DNA from: Patiria miniata
Taxonomy: Eukaryota > Echinodermata > Asteroidea > Valvatida > Asterinidae
Assembly (NCBI RefSeq): GCF_015706575.1
Contig: NW_024037051.1
Location: 62,001-126,000, forward strand
Length of the DNA stretch: 64,000 bases
Direction of reading: 5' to 3'
Shown: one piece after another, positions 35,701-45,500 of the stretch
Position numbering within the stretch: position 1 is the first letter of the stretch
How the letters are laid out: the number at the start of each line of letters is the position of its first letter
The notes under the pieces: generated by a model
What the model saw: the letters and a program-made list of their open reading frames with translations, nothing else
Database searches by the model: none
Told to the model about the DNA's origin: nothing
Program-made: the position numbers and the translations under genes

Positions 35701-36697
35701 TTATTTTCCTTTTTTCATAGACACATTCCATTACACAGTCCAAACTGAAGAAAATAGTAAAGAAGTAAACATATAGGCAACACAAAATACTTCAAAAAGG
35801 AAAACCATCAGAACGACAGAGTATGAGGCTATTGATATGAAATTGATTTCAGATTCTAGTATATACGTGATTTTTTTTGTTTTCAGGAATATTCTTCAGC
35901 CCGATTTTGCTGAGATGTGCTATGCACGGGCTTAATTTAGGCAACAGTTGTTTTGTAGGCCGGCGCGGATATCCAATAAATTCTGAAATGTTCTAATCTT
36001 GTGTCCAGACCCATTTCCCTGAACCTGAATGGTTTTTGAGTCAGGAGTGCTAGTTGGTAACACATACCAACCGATGAAAACTTGCGTGTAGATGTCTATT
36101 ATGCTTCACTCAACTGACGTCATACCACCCACAAATATAGAAGTAATTTTTGGAAACTCACCTGACAAACAAATCCACTCCGAACTCGATCAAATCTTTC
36201 TGCACCTCTTTCCAGCATCCTTGGAGAAGCTTCTTGTCCCTGTCAGATAACGGTGCTTCAACGCTGGACACGATGCTCCCATTGGGCAGCATCATCTTGT
36301 GGGCAGCGTTGGAACCGTTATGCTCCCCGGGCATATCCAGGGCCTGCTCGATGTACTGCGACACCCTGGAGTGATTCAGAGCCACGCTGCGATTGAGGTC
36401 GAAGAGGAGGGTCCGATCGGGAGGTTCCAAGGACTTCTTGTGTCTCTGCCTGATCCTGCTACTGACTCGCCGCAGTAACAGCCCCGCCGTCTGCTCCGTC
36501 TGGATGGCAATGTCTACTCCCTTGGCTAAGACTTTCGTCTGACGCGAGCCCTGCTTCCCCTGACTGTGAGATCCTTGTCTCCTCTGGTTATCACCCATGG
36601 CCCTTGGAACGTTGCGGCGATGATCATTGGCCTGCATGGCCATGCCCTCGCGCTGCCGCTTAGCATCTTTCTCATTTGCGCTCTCCACACAACCCAT
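21877..36697 (-). CDS. Seven-domain globin with N-terminal Met-Gly-Cys acylation signal (globin X-like), complete
   Basis: Twenty-one coding exons assemble to 3,774 bp: 1,257 residues plus stop. A ~145-residue basic N-terminal extension is followed by seven globin domains. Each domain uses three exons: helices A-B, C-F (always 229 bp) and G-H (128 bp; 132 with the stop). Introns fall at the classical B12.2 (phase 2) and G7.0 (phase 0) sites, and the join between domains is phase 2. All seven domains keep Phe CD1, His E7 (AHG or SHG) and His F8 (ARH or TRH), so all should bind heme. MGC at the start predicts N-myristoylation and palmitoylation, as established for globin X, so membrane attachment is likely. 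Multidomain globins are known in several invertebrates; from memory, a 14-domain one was reported from purple sea urchin. Physiological role (oxygen, redox or NO chemistry) cannot be read from sequence. Confidence 0.9.
22071..22200. repeat. Possible short MITE in a globin intron
   Basis: ACACTGTAAAACCATGGTTCT at the left and AGAACCGCTCTTTTTTACACA at the right are imperfect inverted ends just upstream of exon 21. Relation to the CACTGTAAAA family is uncertain. Confidence 0.35.
22340..22504 (+). mobile_element. Mariner-type foldback element, right-end fragment
   Basis: Shares GAATGATTTGAATGATTCTTG and the terminal TTTTACTCACCCTG followed by TA with the complete element at 34509-35024. In the intron between globin exons 20 and 21. 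Confidence 0.6.
23219..23410. repeat. 42-bp minisatellite built from two 21-bp halves
   Basis: About 4.5 copies of a 42-bp unit. The halves CACTCTTCCATGTCAAAATG and CAATCCTCCGTGTCATAATG are diverged versions of one ancestral 21-mer. Intronic (between globin exons 19 and 20). Confidence 0.85.
24041..25162 (-). CDS. Globin exons 16-18: globin domain 6
   Basis: Exon 16 (25028-25162) has the longest inter-domain linker (SDESGVSEEESTAS) and QLVQNSWKFVQKDL, closest to domain 5 (shared SPKDKQL). Exon 17 (24438-24666) has LFSFGKLNL, RAHGKGV (E7), GARHKIYG (F8). Exon 18 (24041-24168) runs AVVEALMYSL to TMR. The likeness to domain 5 suggests they are sister copies. Confidence 0.88.
25740..27153 (-). 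CDS. Globin exons 13-15: globin domain 5
   Basis: Exon 13 (27037-27153) has the linker HSNGASDV and QLAQGSWKFIQKDL. Exon 14 (26229-26457) reads TFSFGRLNL, RAHGKGV (E7), GARHKTYG (F8) and is unusual in VMLTFG where the others have VMETIG or VMSTIG. Exon 15 (25740-25867) runs AIVEAFMYSL to TMR. The first intron contains a complete tRNA-derived SINE (26661-26945) about 90 bp from exon 13. Confidence 0.88.
26661..26945 (-). repeat. tRNA-derived SINE, family A, near full length
   Basis: Minus strand begins GGGGAGTCAGGGTGGCGCAG, has a B-box TGGGTTCGATTCC, a body shared with 47258-47541, and ends AGAAATAAAAC. Lies in a globin intron. Confidence 0.75.
27423..28419 (-). CDS. Globin exons 10-12: globin domain 4
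   Basis: Exon 10 (28303-28419) has an acidic/serine linker (SGSSEDEG) and RLVQASWKIMEKDA. Exon 11 (27872-28100) has LFPFGKLNL, RAHGKGV (E7) and GARHNSYG (F8). Exon 12 (27423-27550) runs ALVEAFMFSM to SMR; its G-H loop reads TRVSAEVF in place of the usual NGLPPKVF. It is the most compact of the seven domains (about 1.0 kb). Confidence 0.88.
28661..28858. mobile_element. MITE with GGACCGATCCAGTAAGCACC ends
   Basis: Perfect ~20-bp TIR and a 3-bp AAT direct repeat on each side (28658-28660, 28859-28861). The GC-rich centre has GCGCGC motifs. In the intron before globin exon 10. Confidence 0.7.
28920..29756. other. Globin intron sequence with GGGTACCCG motifs
   Basis: The short motif GGGTACCCG recurs at ~28945-29000 and ~29258-29290. 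A short minus-free plus ORF at 29137 has no recognised domain. No other feature. Confidence 0.3.
29757..31189 (-). CDS. Globin exons 7-9: globin domain 3
   Basis: Exon 7 (31076-31189) has a short linker (SDDADVG) and RLVRECWKVIQKDM. Exon 8 (30610-30838) has LFTFGKLNL, RSHGQRV (E7) and GARHQMYG (F8). Exon 9 (29757-29884) runs ALVEALMRSL to TMR. With domain 1 it is among the more diverged copies in the C-F exon. A TA-type MITE (30261-30492) lies in the intron before exon 9. Confidence 0.88.
30261..30492. mobile_element. TA-type MITE, CTCTCTAAATTCC family, second copy
   Basis: Closely matches 6025-6260 over its full length, with TA at 30259-30260 and 30493-30494. Intronic between globin exons 8 and 9. 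Confidence 0.8.
31792..33516 (-). CDS. Globin exons 4-6: globin domain 2
   Basis: Exon 4 (33388-33516, phase 2-2) encodes the linker EGRGVFEKHDEG and helices A-B (RLVQASWRSVEKDL). Exon 5 (32638-32866) has LFPFGKLNL, RAHGKNV (His E7) and GARHNAYG (His F8). Exon 6 (31792-31919) runs from PLAEALIFTL to AMR. Splice sites are GT/AG throughout and exon lengths match the other domains. Heme-pocket residues are complete. Confidence 0.88.
33871..33961. repeat. Palindrome in a globin intron
   Basis: Arms of ~41 bp starting TGGGCCACTTTTCAGATTAT are mirrored with two or three mismatches; the loop is about 8 bases. Confidence 0.8.
34344..36697 (-). CDS. Globin exons 1-3: acylated N-terminus and globin domain 1
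   Basis: Exon 1 (36162-36697) starts MGCVESANEK, then an Arg/Lys/Gln-rich region (KDAKRQREG, RRQGSHSQGKQGS), a helical-looking LLLRRVSSRIRQRHKKS and the A-B helices (LLQGCWKEVQKDL) to FVR. A TTTCCAG acceptor lies one base before ATG, so a 5' untranslated exon must exist upstream. Exon 2 (35199-35427) has LFPFGKLNL, SHGLRV (His E7) and AARHKVYG (His F8). Exon 3 (34344-34471) starts PLEQALTYSL and ends TMR. Two repeats sit in its introns: a SINE fragment (35474-35655) and a foldback element (34509-35024). The latter ends about 38 bp before the exon 3 acceptor. Confidence 0.88.
34509..35024. mobile_element. Complete mariner-type foldback element
   Basis: Arms of roughly 240 bp are inverted over their whole length, so both strands read nearly the same peptide. 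Ends CAGGCTGAGT and ACTCACTCTG, flanked by TA (34507-34508, 35025-35026). Partial relatives: 1655-1957, 22340-22504, 63328-63620. Between globin exons 2 and 3. Confidence 0.85.
35474..35655 (-). repeat. SINE family A, 5'-truncated copy
   Basis: Minus strand matches the body and 3' tail of 47258-47541 (GGATCCTTGGTTTTATGACAA region to the poly-A-like end) without the tRNA head. In globin intron 1. Confidence 0.6.
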
Positions 36698-37137
36698 CCT
36701 GGAAACAAAACAAAATATCGATCATTCTTTCCAATTTCCAGTTATTTATATCTCCACTTCTCGCGCAGACAGGTGGTGCTATTAAACCTCAATCTAGAAG
36801 CTAACTCCAATAACATCGGGATTTGTGTGTCTTCTTCCCTCAAAACAGCGGGGCCGCTAGGGAGTGCAACTCTAAACCTTCGGGATTTCTCCTGTGTCCT
36901 CTGTCACAAGGCACCGGTGATGGTCTTTGTTCGTCAGTGTTTTCTCAAGCAACAGATGGAGATCTGATACGCGCTTCTGCCATTTCCACGAGATTGTCCT
37001 TCTTTCAAATGTCAACCGGCGCGTGAAGTCGATATATGGATCAATAGAATCATTCTGCTTTATGATGTATGTAGATTATTATGATATGCGAATATCGTCT
37101 AATGTACATAAGATCGAAACAAATCGCCACAGTTGTA

Positions 37138-37175
37138 ACTCACCTTTAGGTAAGGAACTTTGAGGTTCGAAAAAA
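37138..37175 (-). promoter_or_regulatory. Candidate 5' untranslated exon end of the globin gene
   Basis: The minus strand reads CCTTACCTAAAG then GTGAGTTAC, a near-consensus donor with the exon ending at 37144. It would pair with the TTTCCAG acceptor one base before the ATG at 36697, giving a ~446-bp 5' UTR intron. Other donors are possible. Confidence 0.3.
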
Positions 37176-37563
37176 AATGTCTTCTGATTTGGAAAATATT
37201 TTTTTTTCGGGAAAAGGGTTTTTATATTTAAACTGAAAACATGTTTTATTCAACATTTTACATCCTGCAAAACGAAGATATTTCACCTGCAAAATAAGAA
37301 TTCGAACATAAATTTAAGAAAGTGAATGAGTCCCGTCTACCAACTGCCTACGTGCACAATAATCTTGGGATGTCAGCTTTTTTTTTAGAATATCCCGCAG
37401 ATTGAAAGCTTTCTAAAAAATATGTAGCGGTTAATACATAATGTCACTCTTATTTCTCTTGGCGTTTCTTTCCGTTCTACGTCACAGGTAACATCTACTA
37501 TATGTTTTGTTTTCATGATATTATTTTTCCCATCAAGGGTTATCCATTTTAGGTGATAATTAT

Positions 37564-38028
37564 GACAGTGTTATAGTACTCGTTCTCATACTCGTAGTCG
37601 TAGTCGTACTCGTACTCGCATGACAAAGTACTCGTACTCGTACTCGTACTCGTATACATGTACTCGTATATACTCGTACGACAAATTACTCGTACTCGTA
37701 ATCTTGCCAATGTTCTCCCGGAAGAATTTACATTTGTTTTAAGAGGTACGTGCAATTTGTTTTGTTTAATGCCTACTTTATCAGCAAAGAGCCATTGAGA
37801 ACACTTGTACTCATTGACATTTGCTCCTACTCCTGGAAAGTACTCGTACTTGTACCCATACTCGTACTCGTCGAGTATATTTTTGGGGTACTCGTATTCG
37901 TACTCGTAATCGCGGGGGAAAAAACGCCTTATGCCTGCTCTTACTCGCATTCATGACAAAGTCGTACCAGTACTCATGGCAAAGTATCGTGCTCGTATTC
38001 ATGGAAATGTACTCGACTACAACACTAT
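37564..38028. repeat. Foldback repeat with (GTACTC)n arms
   Basis: Left AGTGTTATAGTACTCG and right CGACTACAACACT are inverted ends, with hexamer arrays of TACTCG/GTACTC filling both arms. Same family as 54085-54205 and 44630-44800. Confidence 0.65.
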
Positions 38029-39479
38029 ATATGATGAGAGCGAGACACATATGGTGACAGCCTTACCTTTGAACTGATTAAATAACAGTCATCTTAAACT
38101 CTAACATTCCAACTTCAACCTATTGCCATGTACCTGCTCGTGTCTTGAACTTCGCAATGGCTGCTCTCGAAATTTGGCCGTATACAATAATATTTCCGAT
38201 AAAAGAATACCTCGATTTAAAGCAGTACAATGTATTGGGCTATACTGTTAAAAAAAATTCAGACGAAAGTTCCATCACTGTCAGTTAGTATATGTAGGTC
38301 AACCTCACACCCCATTCTTGAATAGAACAAAATGCATTTCGTGAGAGGCAAAATACAAAATCATGCTCTTCAGTGATTCTTTACAAATCGTTGCAAGAGC
38401 ATCAACATGACGTATTGCAGACAGTGCATCAGAACAATGAACAGGTATGCATGAGGTTTGCAAAATATGACAGACCTGATGGTATCCACACGTTTGCTTC
38501 CAAACCAGTGGATAGCGCTGATCGAACTGCCTGTTGACAGCACAATATTGTTTGTTGGTCTCTTGCGTATATTGCTTGTGCCCATGCCCCGGGCCCGTCC
38601 GCTTTTATCCTCAGGGGCCCCGACCGATCCCTGCAACAAGAATGACTGCGTGTTGACACAGCCATTCGTGCTAGAGTAAAAGCAGTTCTAGATTCCGTGC
38701 TATTTTCACACGGAGATGGGCTGGTGAAAAGGACAATAAGCTGGCATTTCATTATAATAAGTGCAGTGAGTTGGCAAAAAAAGAATTACTCGAAAAAGGG
38801 CAAACTGGGTGTCCCGAGGTGTTATTTAGGAAAACGACTGTATTCTGACATTTCGATGAGCGCTGCATTAAAGGTTAATTTAGCCCGACGTGTAGCATCT
38901 TTTCTTCAGCACGAACGATGCAAAAGCACATCGCGGCACACCGTTGCCAGGACATCCGTATCATATTTTCCTCCTTGAAGATTAAGCAAATATTCCTTGA
39001 ATATCTCTTTTATGGCTTAATAGTTGATATTTCACCCCGGTGCTTTTTTAGTTGATATTTCACGCCGGTGCTTTTTTAGTTTCATATTACCGACGCTCTC
39101 TTGGAAACACGCCAAGCGGTCTACAGCAATCCATGGAGAACGCCTCCTATGCAACTGAAATGCCACTATTTCACGTCACATGAACGCATAAATAAGGGAC
39201 GAAAATTTCAGCAAAATCTAGTATTCTTATATTAGGGCCTATGACATTTGCTAACCTGAGCGACATTAGCCAATATAAAGAGTTATCGAAGTTGCCCATA
39301 AGAGATATCTTTTTCATCATTACTGGGGCGCTCCAAACATCGAAAGGTCGAAGATTGTGCAAATCACTCACCTTTGATGGGCATACCTATGTTCCTCAAT
39401 ACCTATGTTACCAATACTTATGTTCCCCAACCCCAACCTTTACCCTTATCCTAGGGATTTTGGGGAACATAGGTATTGG
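38029..39479. other. Intergenic, no gene seen
   Basis: Only a short direct duplication near 39020-39080 (GTTGATATTTCAC, CGGTGCTTTTTTAG). Open frames near 38430-38750 have no recognisable domain. Confidence 0.4.
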
Positions 39480-40665
39480 CAGTGTTGTAGGACTCGAGTC
39501 TAGGACTCGGACTCGAGTCACATTTTTCGTGACTCGGACTCGACTCGAGTCACATTGGAAAATGACTCGGACTCGGACTCGACCATGATGACTCGGACTC
39601 GAGCTTGGTGACTCGAGTCACGTATTTTCATCAAAAGAAAAAAACAACGTTGCGTATATTTGTGCGACGAACGTGGCATTCTAGGATATACACAGTGTCA
39701 CAGACTACAAAACAATCGAATAATTGGAACAAAGTGGGACGTCACAAGGGAAGGGGTAGGGATGGGAAAGGATCACTGAGGAATAATATTTGGATGATAA
39801 ACATGGAGGGAAGGGATGGAGGAGGGTTTTTTAGGGATGGGAATTAAAGGGAATATACATCATTTGCTTTTGCTGTAATTTTCAGAAATGGATGGAATTG
39901 GGGGGTTGGAAATATAAAGCAAATATAGTTACACTGACTTTTTGGAGGTTTTGGGTTCGAAAATGCTATAAAAACCAAGAAAAACGATCATTTTCCTGTA
40001 GTCTGGTTCCCTGACTCCATATAAGAAGAAACAGAGCAGTTTATATACATTGGGGAATTGTAAGGTCAGGGAACCAGTCTAGCTGGCTCGTACCCGTTCA
40101 TAGGTTTGTAATCGATTGCAAACAAGTGCAATGGTCAATTGGGGCCAGTATTTGAAAAAAAGCCAGTTGTTTCCAACGCTGATCGGCCGATCAGCGTTGG
40201 AAATTGATACAAAAATACCACTTTTCTTGAAAATGACAGTATACCAGGTGCCATAATTTTACAGGATGCTTTAGACTGTCATTTACCAACATCCTATTAA
40301 GGTATTTCGCAAAAACTTGGTAGTTTTATTTTTCGATGTTTGCAAATGTTGTATATTCCCTTTAAAAGGAAAACTCATATTGGGTCTAAACAACATGTAC
40401 ACACACACAAGGTAAACGTACTATATACACTGGGATTAAAAGACAATGGATGATTGAAAAATAATTTTTAAAAAAATGTGATCAGTTTGGTGAACAACTA
40501 GGAACAAGTGACTCGTGACTCGGACTAGGACTCGAGGCTTGTGACTCGAGACTCGGACTAGGACTCGAGGCTTGTGACTCGAGACTCGGACTCGGACTCG
40601 AGGCTTGTGACTCGAGACTCGGACTCGGCATTGGTGACTCAACTGCAACATGGGTATTGGGGAAT
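39480..40665. repeat. Foldback repeat with GACTCG arms, split by a piggyBac-type MITE
   Basis: Left arm from AGTGTTGTAGGACTCGAGTC (~39480-39620). The right arm (~40505-40660) is GACTCG hexamers ending near AACTGCAACA. The middle holds the MITE 39848-40361. AACATAGGTATT motifs flank both sides. Confidence 0.6.
39848..40361. mobile_element. piggyBac-type MITE, family 2, copy A
   Basis: AGGGAATATACATCATTTGC and GCAAATGTTGTATATTCCCT ends; TTAA at 39844-39847 and 40362-40365. Internal palindromes CTGGTTCCCTGAC/GTCAGGGAACCAG and CAACGCTGATCGGCCGATC. Copies at 51495-52016 and 55662-56582. Confidence 0.85.
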
Positions 40666-40842
40666 ATAGGTATTCGGGAACATCGGGTAGACAGCCCCCC
40701 CCCCCCCCCTTGATGACGTGATCAAAGCTTCACAGAACACACATGCTGCTTAATTTCAAGATCCAGTTTTGATATGCGCTCAGGCATGGAAGAGTCAGAA
40801 TAATAACAAAACTAAGAATAATGACAAAATTGGATAAGTGTA

Positions 40843-41046
40843 CACTCTCAAAGCTGTGTTTGGCAGTTCAACACAATCTTGCTATCACTTTGTAAAAATG
40901 TTTATAAGCTAAATATTATTATGTGTTCAATTGCTAAACATGCACTTATCCATCCTTACTCTAATCATGTTTAGTTTTTAGTTTACAAACTGATAGCTAG
41001 AAAGTGTTTAAAAAAGTGTTTTATTGCTAAGCACAGTTTTGCAGCG
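40843..41046. mobile_element. Diverged relative of the globin 3' UTR MITE
   Basis: CACTCTCAAAG and GTTTTGCAGCG ends with TA outside; internal GTGTTTGGCAG, AACATG and GTTTATTGCTAAGCAC blocks resemble 21532-21870. Confidence 0.5.
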
Positions 41047-42335
41047 TACACTAGCATTTTCAATTTTGACACCCAATGTTTAGTTAGCTCAAAGAAGTTT
41101 CGTCACTTTTACTCGCTCTTTTAAAGACTGCACTAACAATGCATTGCATTTCAAGGCACACCAGTGTGCAATGCGTTTGAGTTGTAGATCTACGGCATAT
41201 TATTAGTGAGCTGCATTACAACTTCACGGAGCGGCATCTCAATCGTAGCAAACTTATGTATGATGGACAGGCCCATCCAACAACAAGATAATAAGCTCGA
41301 ATTGCTTATTACCAGTTAAACACTTCTGTAATCTCAAAAAAGCCTAACTCAAAAAGGTCACCTGCTGTTTCTATAAGTCACAGCTAGTCACAATCACGCT
41401 GTTTTGTTGAATATCTTGTGCAAAACCCGCTTTGGTTTTTGCCCAAGTTTAGTAACCATCGATATAAGCGGATACCGAAAGTTGCAATCGTATATATAAT
41501 TATACGCTTTGCTGAAGGATGATGACATCTCTCATCTTACTCGCCAGTTAATCAAAACACCTTAAAACCTACCCTTCAGTTTTGCCTACGTTATTTTAAG
41601 CTCAACCCAATGGCAAAAACTAACTCGTGCCTTCTGATTACGACTAATTTCTTAAATGTTTTCTTCACTTTTTTTCAATAACGGCATGCTGAAAGTGCAA
41701 TAACCTCAGCAAATAGTTTTCATACCATACGCTATTCAATTGAGTGATGCAACAACAAAATGCTTCAGCTTGACTTATTTTTTTCATATGATCGGATTAT
41801 CCAGGGATTGCCTGGAAAAAAAAGAGAAAAAGAGAAAAAACAGATTTTGGAAGGAATTTGGGTAGCAGTAATAACGCCAGGCCCTAAGGCTCTCTTTACA
41901 TCAATACCTGTTTACTAAGCCACCTGCACGCACAACCTTTATCGCAAAGAAATACTTTTCATAACTTCTAGGGCTAAAATGCTTTCAACCTGGTCGATCG
42001 ACATAAGCCTCTGGGGGCGGCGACAAATCGCCTAAGGGGTGAGGGTCTCGCAAATCCTTCTGCTCCTTGCGGAAGGTTCGAAATAACACCAGTATTGTCT
42101 GACGTCATTCGGTTTTGCGATGCCCGGTGTGTGACGTTTTGCATTGATTTTTTACCCGCAAGAACACGTCGAGATTAAAACGTTTGGAGTAAGATTCGTC
42201 CCCCTCGTTGCCGCAAGGCGTCTGTATTTGAGTCTATTTCATTATCAGGGAACAGTTTAAAAGCCTGTTTTGATTACTCGACGTTTTCAATAATATTTTG
42301 AGTGGCAATATAATTTCGCCCGTATTGTTTATTAA
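41047..42335. other. Intergenic, no feature seen
   Basis: Unique-looking AT-rich sequence without recognisable coding or repeat structure. Confidence 0.4.
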
Positions 42336-42500
42336 GGGAATAAATGTGTGCTCTGGAGGTTTTTATCACTCTGTTTAAGACCACTTAGAGTCTGGGTGCT
42401 GATAATTACCCGAGCCGGAGGCGAGGGTAATTATCAGCACCCAGACTCTAAGTGGTCTTAAACAGAGAGATAAATACAGACAGAGCACATATTTATTCCC
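42336..42500. repeat. Near-perfect 165-bp palindrome
   Basis: Arms of ~75 bp, including CTCTGTTTAAGACCACTTAG and its mirror, meet at CCGAGCCGGAGGCGAGG. Outer ends GGGAATAAAT/ATTTATTCCC. Likely a young foldback MITE. Confidence 0.85.
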
Positions 42501-45500
42501 ATTCATAAATACCTTTTCGGTAAGAAAAAATCATATAATTCGTTCAAAACATCCCGATTTTGTTCAACAAATTCACTTTATGCTTTTTGAAACATCCCTC
42601 TTGCAAAATAATGGAGTGTTCAGCTGGCGAGTAAGATGTAAACAACCCTTTTATGGAGATTGACGCGCGCGTATCATGTTCTACGCGATGTCGCGCAGAA
42701 CGATTGCGCGTTGCGTTTTGAATTTAGAACTATAAAATTCTGACTCCCTGGTAGTGTTGCGCATGCCTACGTGAGGATTGTGAACGTTCAACCAATGAAA
42801 CGATAAAAGGCACTGGATTTTTAGGAGTCCACATTTTATTGTGACACTGGAAAAGTGTTTAAGACCAGCTAGCCATGTCTTTATCATCCGTTTAAGACCG
42901 GCCACGTGACGGGCTCTCGACCAATAGAAATAGCTAAACTGTCTGAGGTATTTATGAATAGTATATAAAATCGATGATTTTTTCTCTGTTTAGTTGATAT
43001 CAGAATCTTTACTAGACTTGGTGCCAAGTCGGTAATTGTTTTGCGTACGGTAACCGGTTACTGGCCGGCTCCACGCACGCAAAATATCGCTGCAATGCGC
43101 GTAGTCTGGTTCCCAGGACAAATGATGCTGACTATTTCTGATAAAATTACCGACTTGGCGAATACGTTTTCAATTTTGTACACAACACATGGGAATATTT
43201 TGAATCACTAGTGAATTGTATGCGAGCACTCTGATTGGTTCAGATTCCAGAGCGTATTCTAGGCCGCCACGGAAGATCGTTCTCATTACTTCGAGGGTGT
43301 GTACTTTGTGTTGTGTAACATTACAAAATTCATTATAGGGCATACATGACTCATATAAATCAAGTATATCACAATGATACATTTTATTTCTATACACAAT
43401 TGACCAAGCTGAGTGAATTGGCCTTTAAAATGTCGCCAGATCTGCAAACATGTCCCTGACGTATTGAGAAGAACTGATCCCCATGTAACGGAATGAATGA
43501 GTCCTCATTTGCATAGCGGTGTGCGATTGGATCTCACAGCAAAAATGCACTGCATTATGTATTGCGCTGCTTGCATATATAAATAACCGTGCCAGAACAT
43601 AATCGTCAAGTCGTTAGATTTGTCGCAACCCGGCCGATCCGATTACGTACTAGTCTTATACCAGCCGCGCCGATAGAGTTCGACTGAAGTTCACGGACAA
43701 AATACGACCATCTAACGACTTGACATCAAGTCTAAATCTTTACTGGCTATTTTCTTAGCCTATACTGCACGCAATTACTGCCGAATTGAAACGTGCAAGA
43801 ACGTGACAATCGATTAGCTTGAATTCTACCTGCGCCAATCTATTGTTGGATGGACAGCTCTGGATGAAATGATGCTACTCGGTTTCACTTAATTCCTCCG
43901 AAGGATAATAATCCGATTCTTGTTGGCGTTTACTCAAGTTTCCCAGAGCGTGCGGGTCGGGTTTCGCGCCCTGGCAAAGTCAATCACTACAATAGACACG
44001 GAAGTAGGGAAGAATGGTTTTCAAAGTATGGACGGAACCTGAGCCAAATGATCGTCCTTCGATTAATAAAAAGTTCCCCAAAGAGCCTTTTGTTTTCGTA
44101 TTTCATAGCTGATCTGGAATCACAAGCGTTTACTATGCTTACCTCCTTCCCTTCATTTTCACCCGGAAACTACGAATTCGACTTCAACAACCCCAGGGGA
44201 CAAAACTTCTCATGTCTCAAAATCTGTATACAATTTTAAAATTCGGATAAAATATACTGCAATTCCCCACAGGAACTTCAAGTTCCGATGTGGATTTTGA
44301 TATTCCTCTTAAAAAGATGATAACAATTACATTCGTGGTGAATTAACACAGGAAGCCTCCTCGTGCATCGTCTGTGGAATATCCCATTGCACGGCAAGGG
44401 TCTATGATGTGCGAGCAGATTCGGTGATTAATTATGCAAAACTGTAACAAGACTGTGGCTAGATATCGAGAATCATAACACTCAGCGGGCGCGTTCTATC
44501 GGCCCCAACTATATAGAGTTGGGATTGCCGCAGCTCTAGTTTGGGCTATCCTAGTACAGTTGGGACTTGGGTTCCAATTACAGTTGGGACGATTCCAACC
44601 ATCTAACCCTAACGCTACCCCTAAGGATTTTGGGGAACATAGGTATTGGGGAACATCGGGAAGATCCCCTTGAATATACTCATATACTCGCACTCGCCCT
44701 CGAGGTTTTTTTAGGTACTCGTACTCGTACTCATGACAAAGTACTCGCACTCATATTTGTGCTCATGACAAAGTACTCGAACTCGACTGCAGCATTGACA
44801 CACATACACGGCCCCCTGCTTCCTAACTGCGGTTTCGGTTGTAAACTATTTTGAGCAATATTTACCAAGTCAGCAGGACTAGCGACCAGTAAGTTGAGAG
44901 TCACGAAGTTCAGCTCTCGCCGATCGTTAAAATCAGCTCGAGCAAAATGAAGTGTCGAAAATAGATAACAGTCGGAGGGATCGAGTGACGTCATTGTCGA
45001 GGGTAAGAAGTGCATTTCGTTTGACACTTGATCAAAATCGTAGATTCGCACGTCCGTGACAGTAGAAAGCTCACATTAAGCAGTTTCTTGTATAAACACA
45101 GTGAAAGATTTATTACCAGGTTAGCTCACATGAGGTTGTGATTCGCCCCTGGGACACATTCATCAAATTTATCATTAGGCCTACGTTATTGTAGACTACA
45201 CAATCTCTGTGCCAAATTTGGGTTTGTTTGTGAGTGTTTTTCGTTGCCCCATGCTAAGATCATCAAACCTCGTTATTATGTCTCCGATGACAAGAGGGGG
45301 CGTCTTTTTGACTAGACTCCAATGTTCGAACATGATAGATACTATAGGCAACAAAACCGGTCGTTGTTTGTTGTTGTACCAGCTTTTGACATTGAGAAAT
45401 GTGTATCACGAGCACAAGTGTCGTATGGTATGTGATCGATGAATGCCCGTACTGAAGCATACACACAGCGGACCTGTTTTGCACTTGGGGAAAAAAAGCA

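Noticed and set aside
36566-36967. 133-codon plus ORF opposite the globin start
   Set aside because: Antisense shadow of globin exon 1, which has strong coding support.
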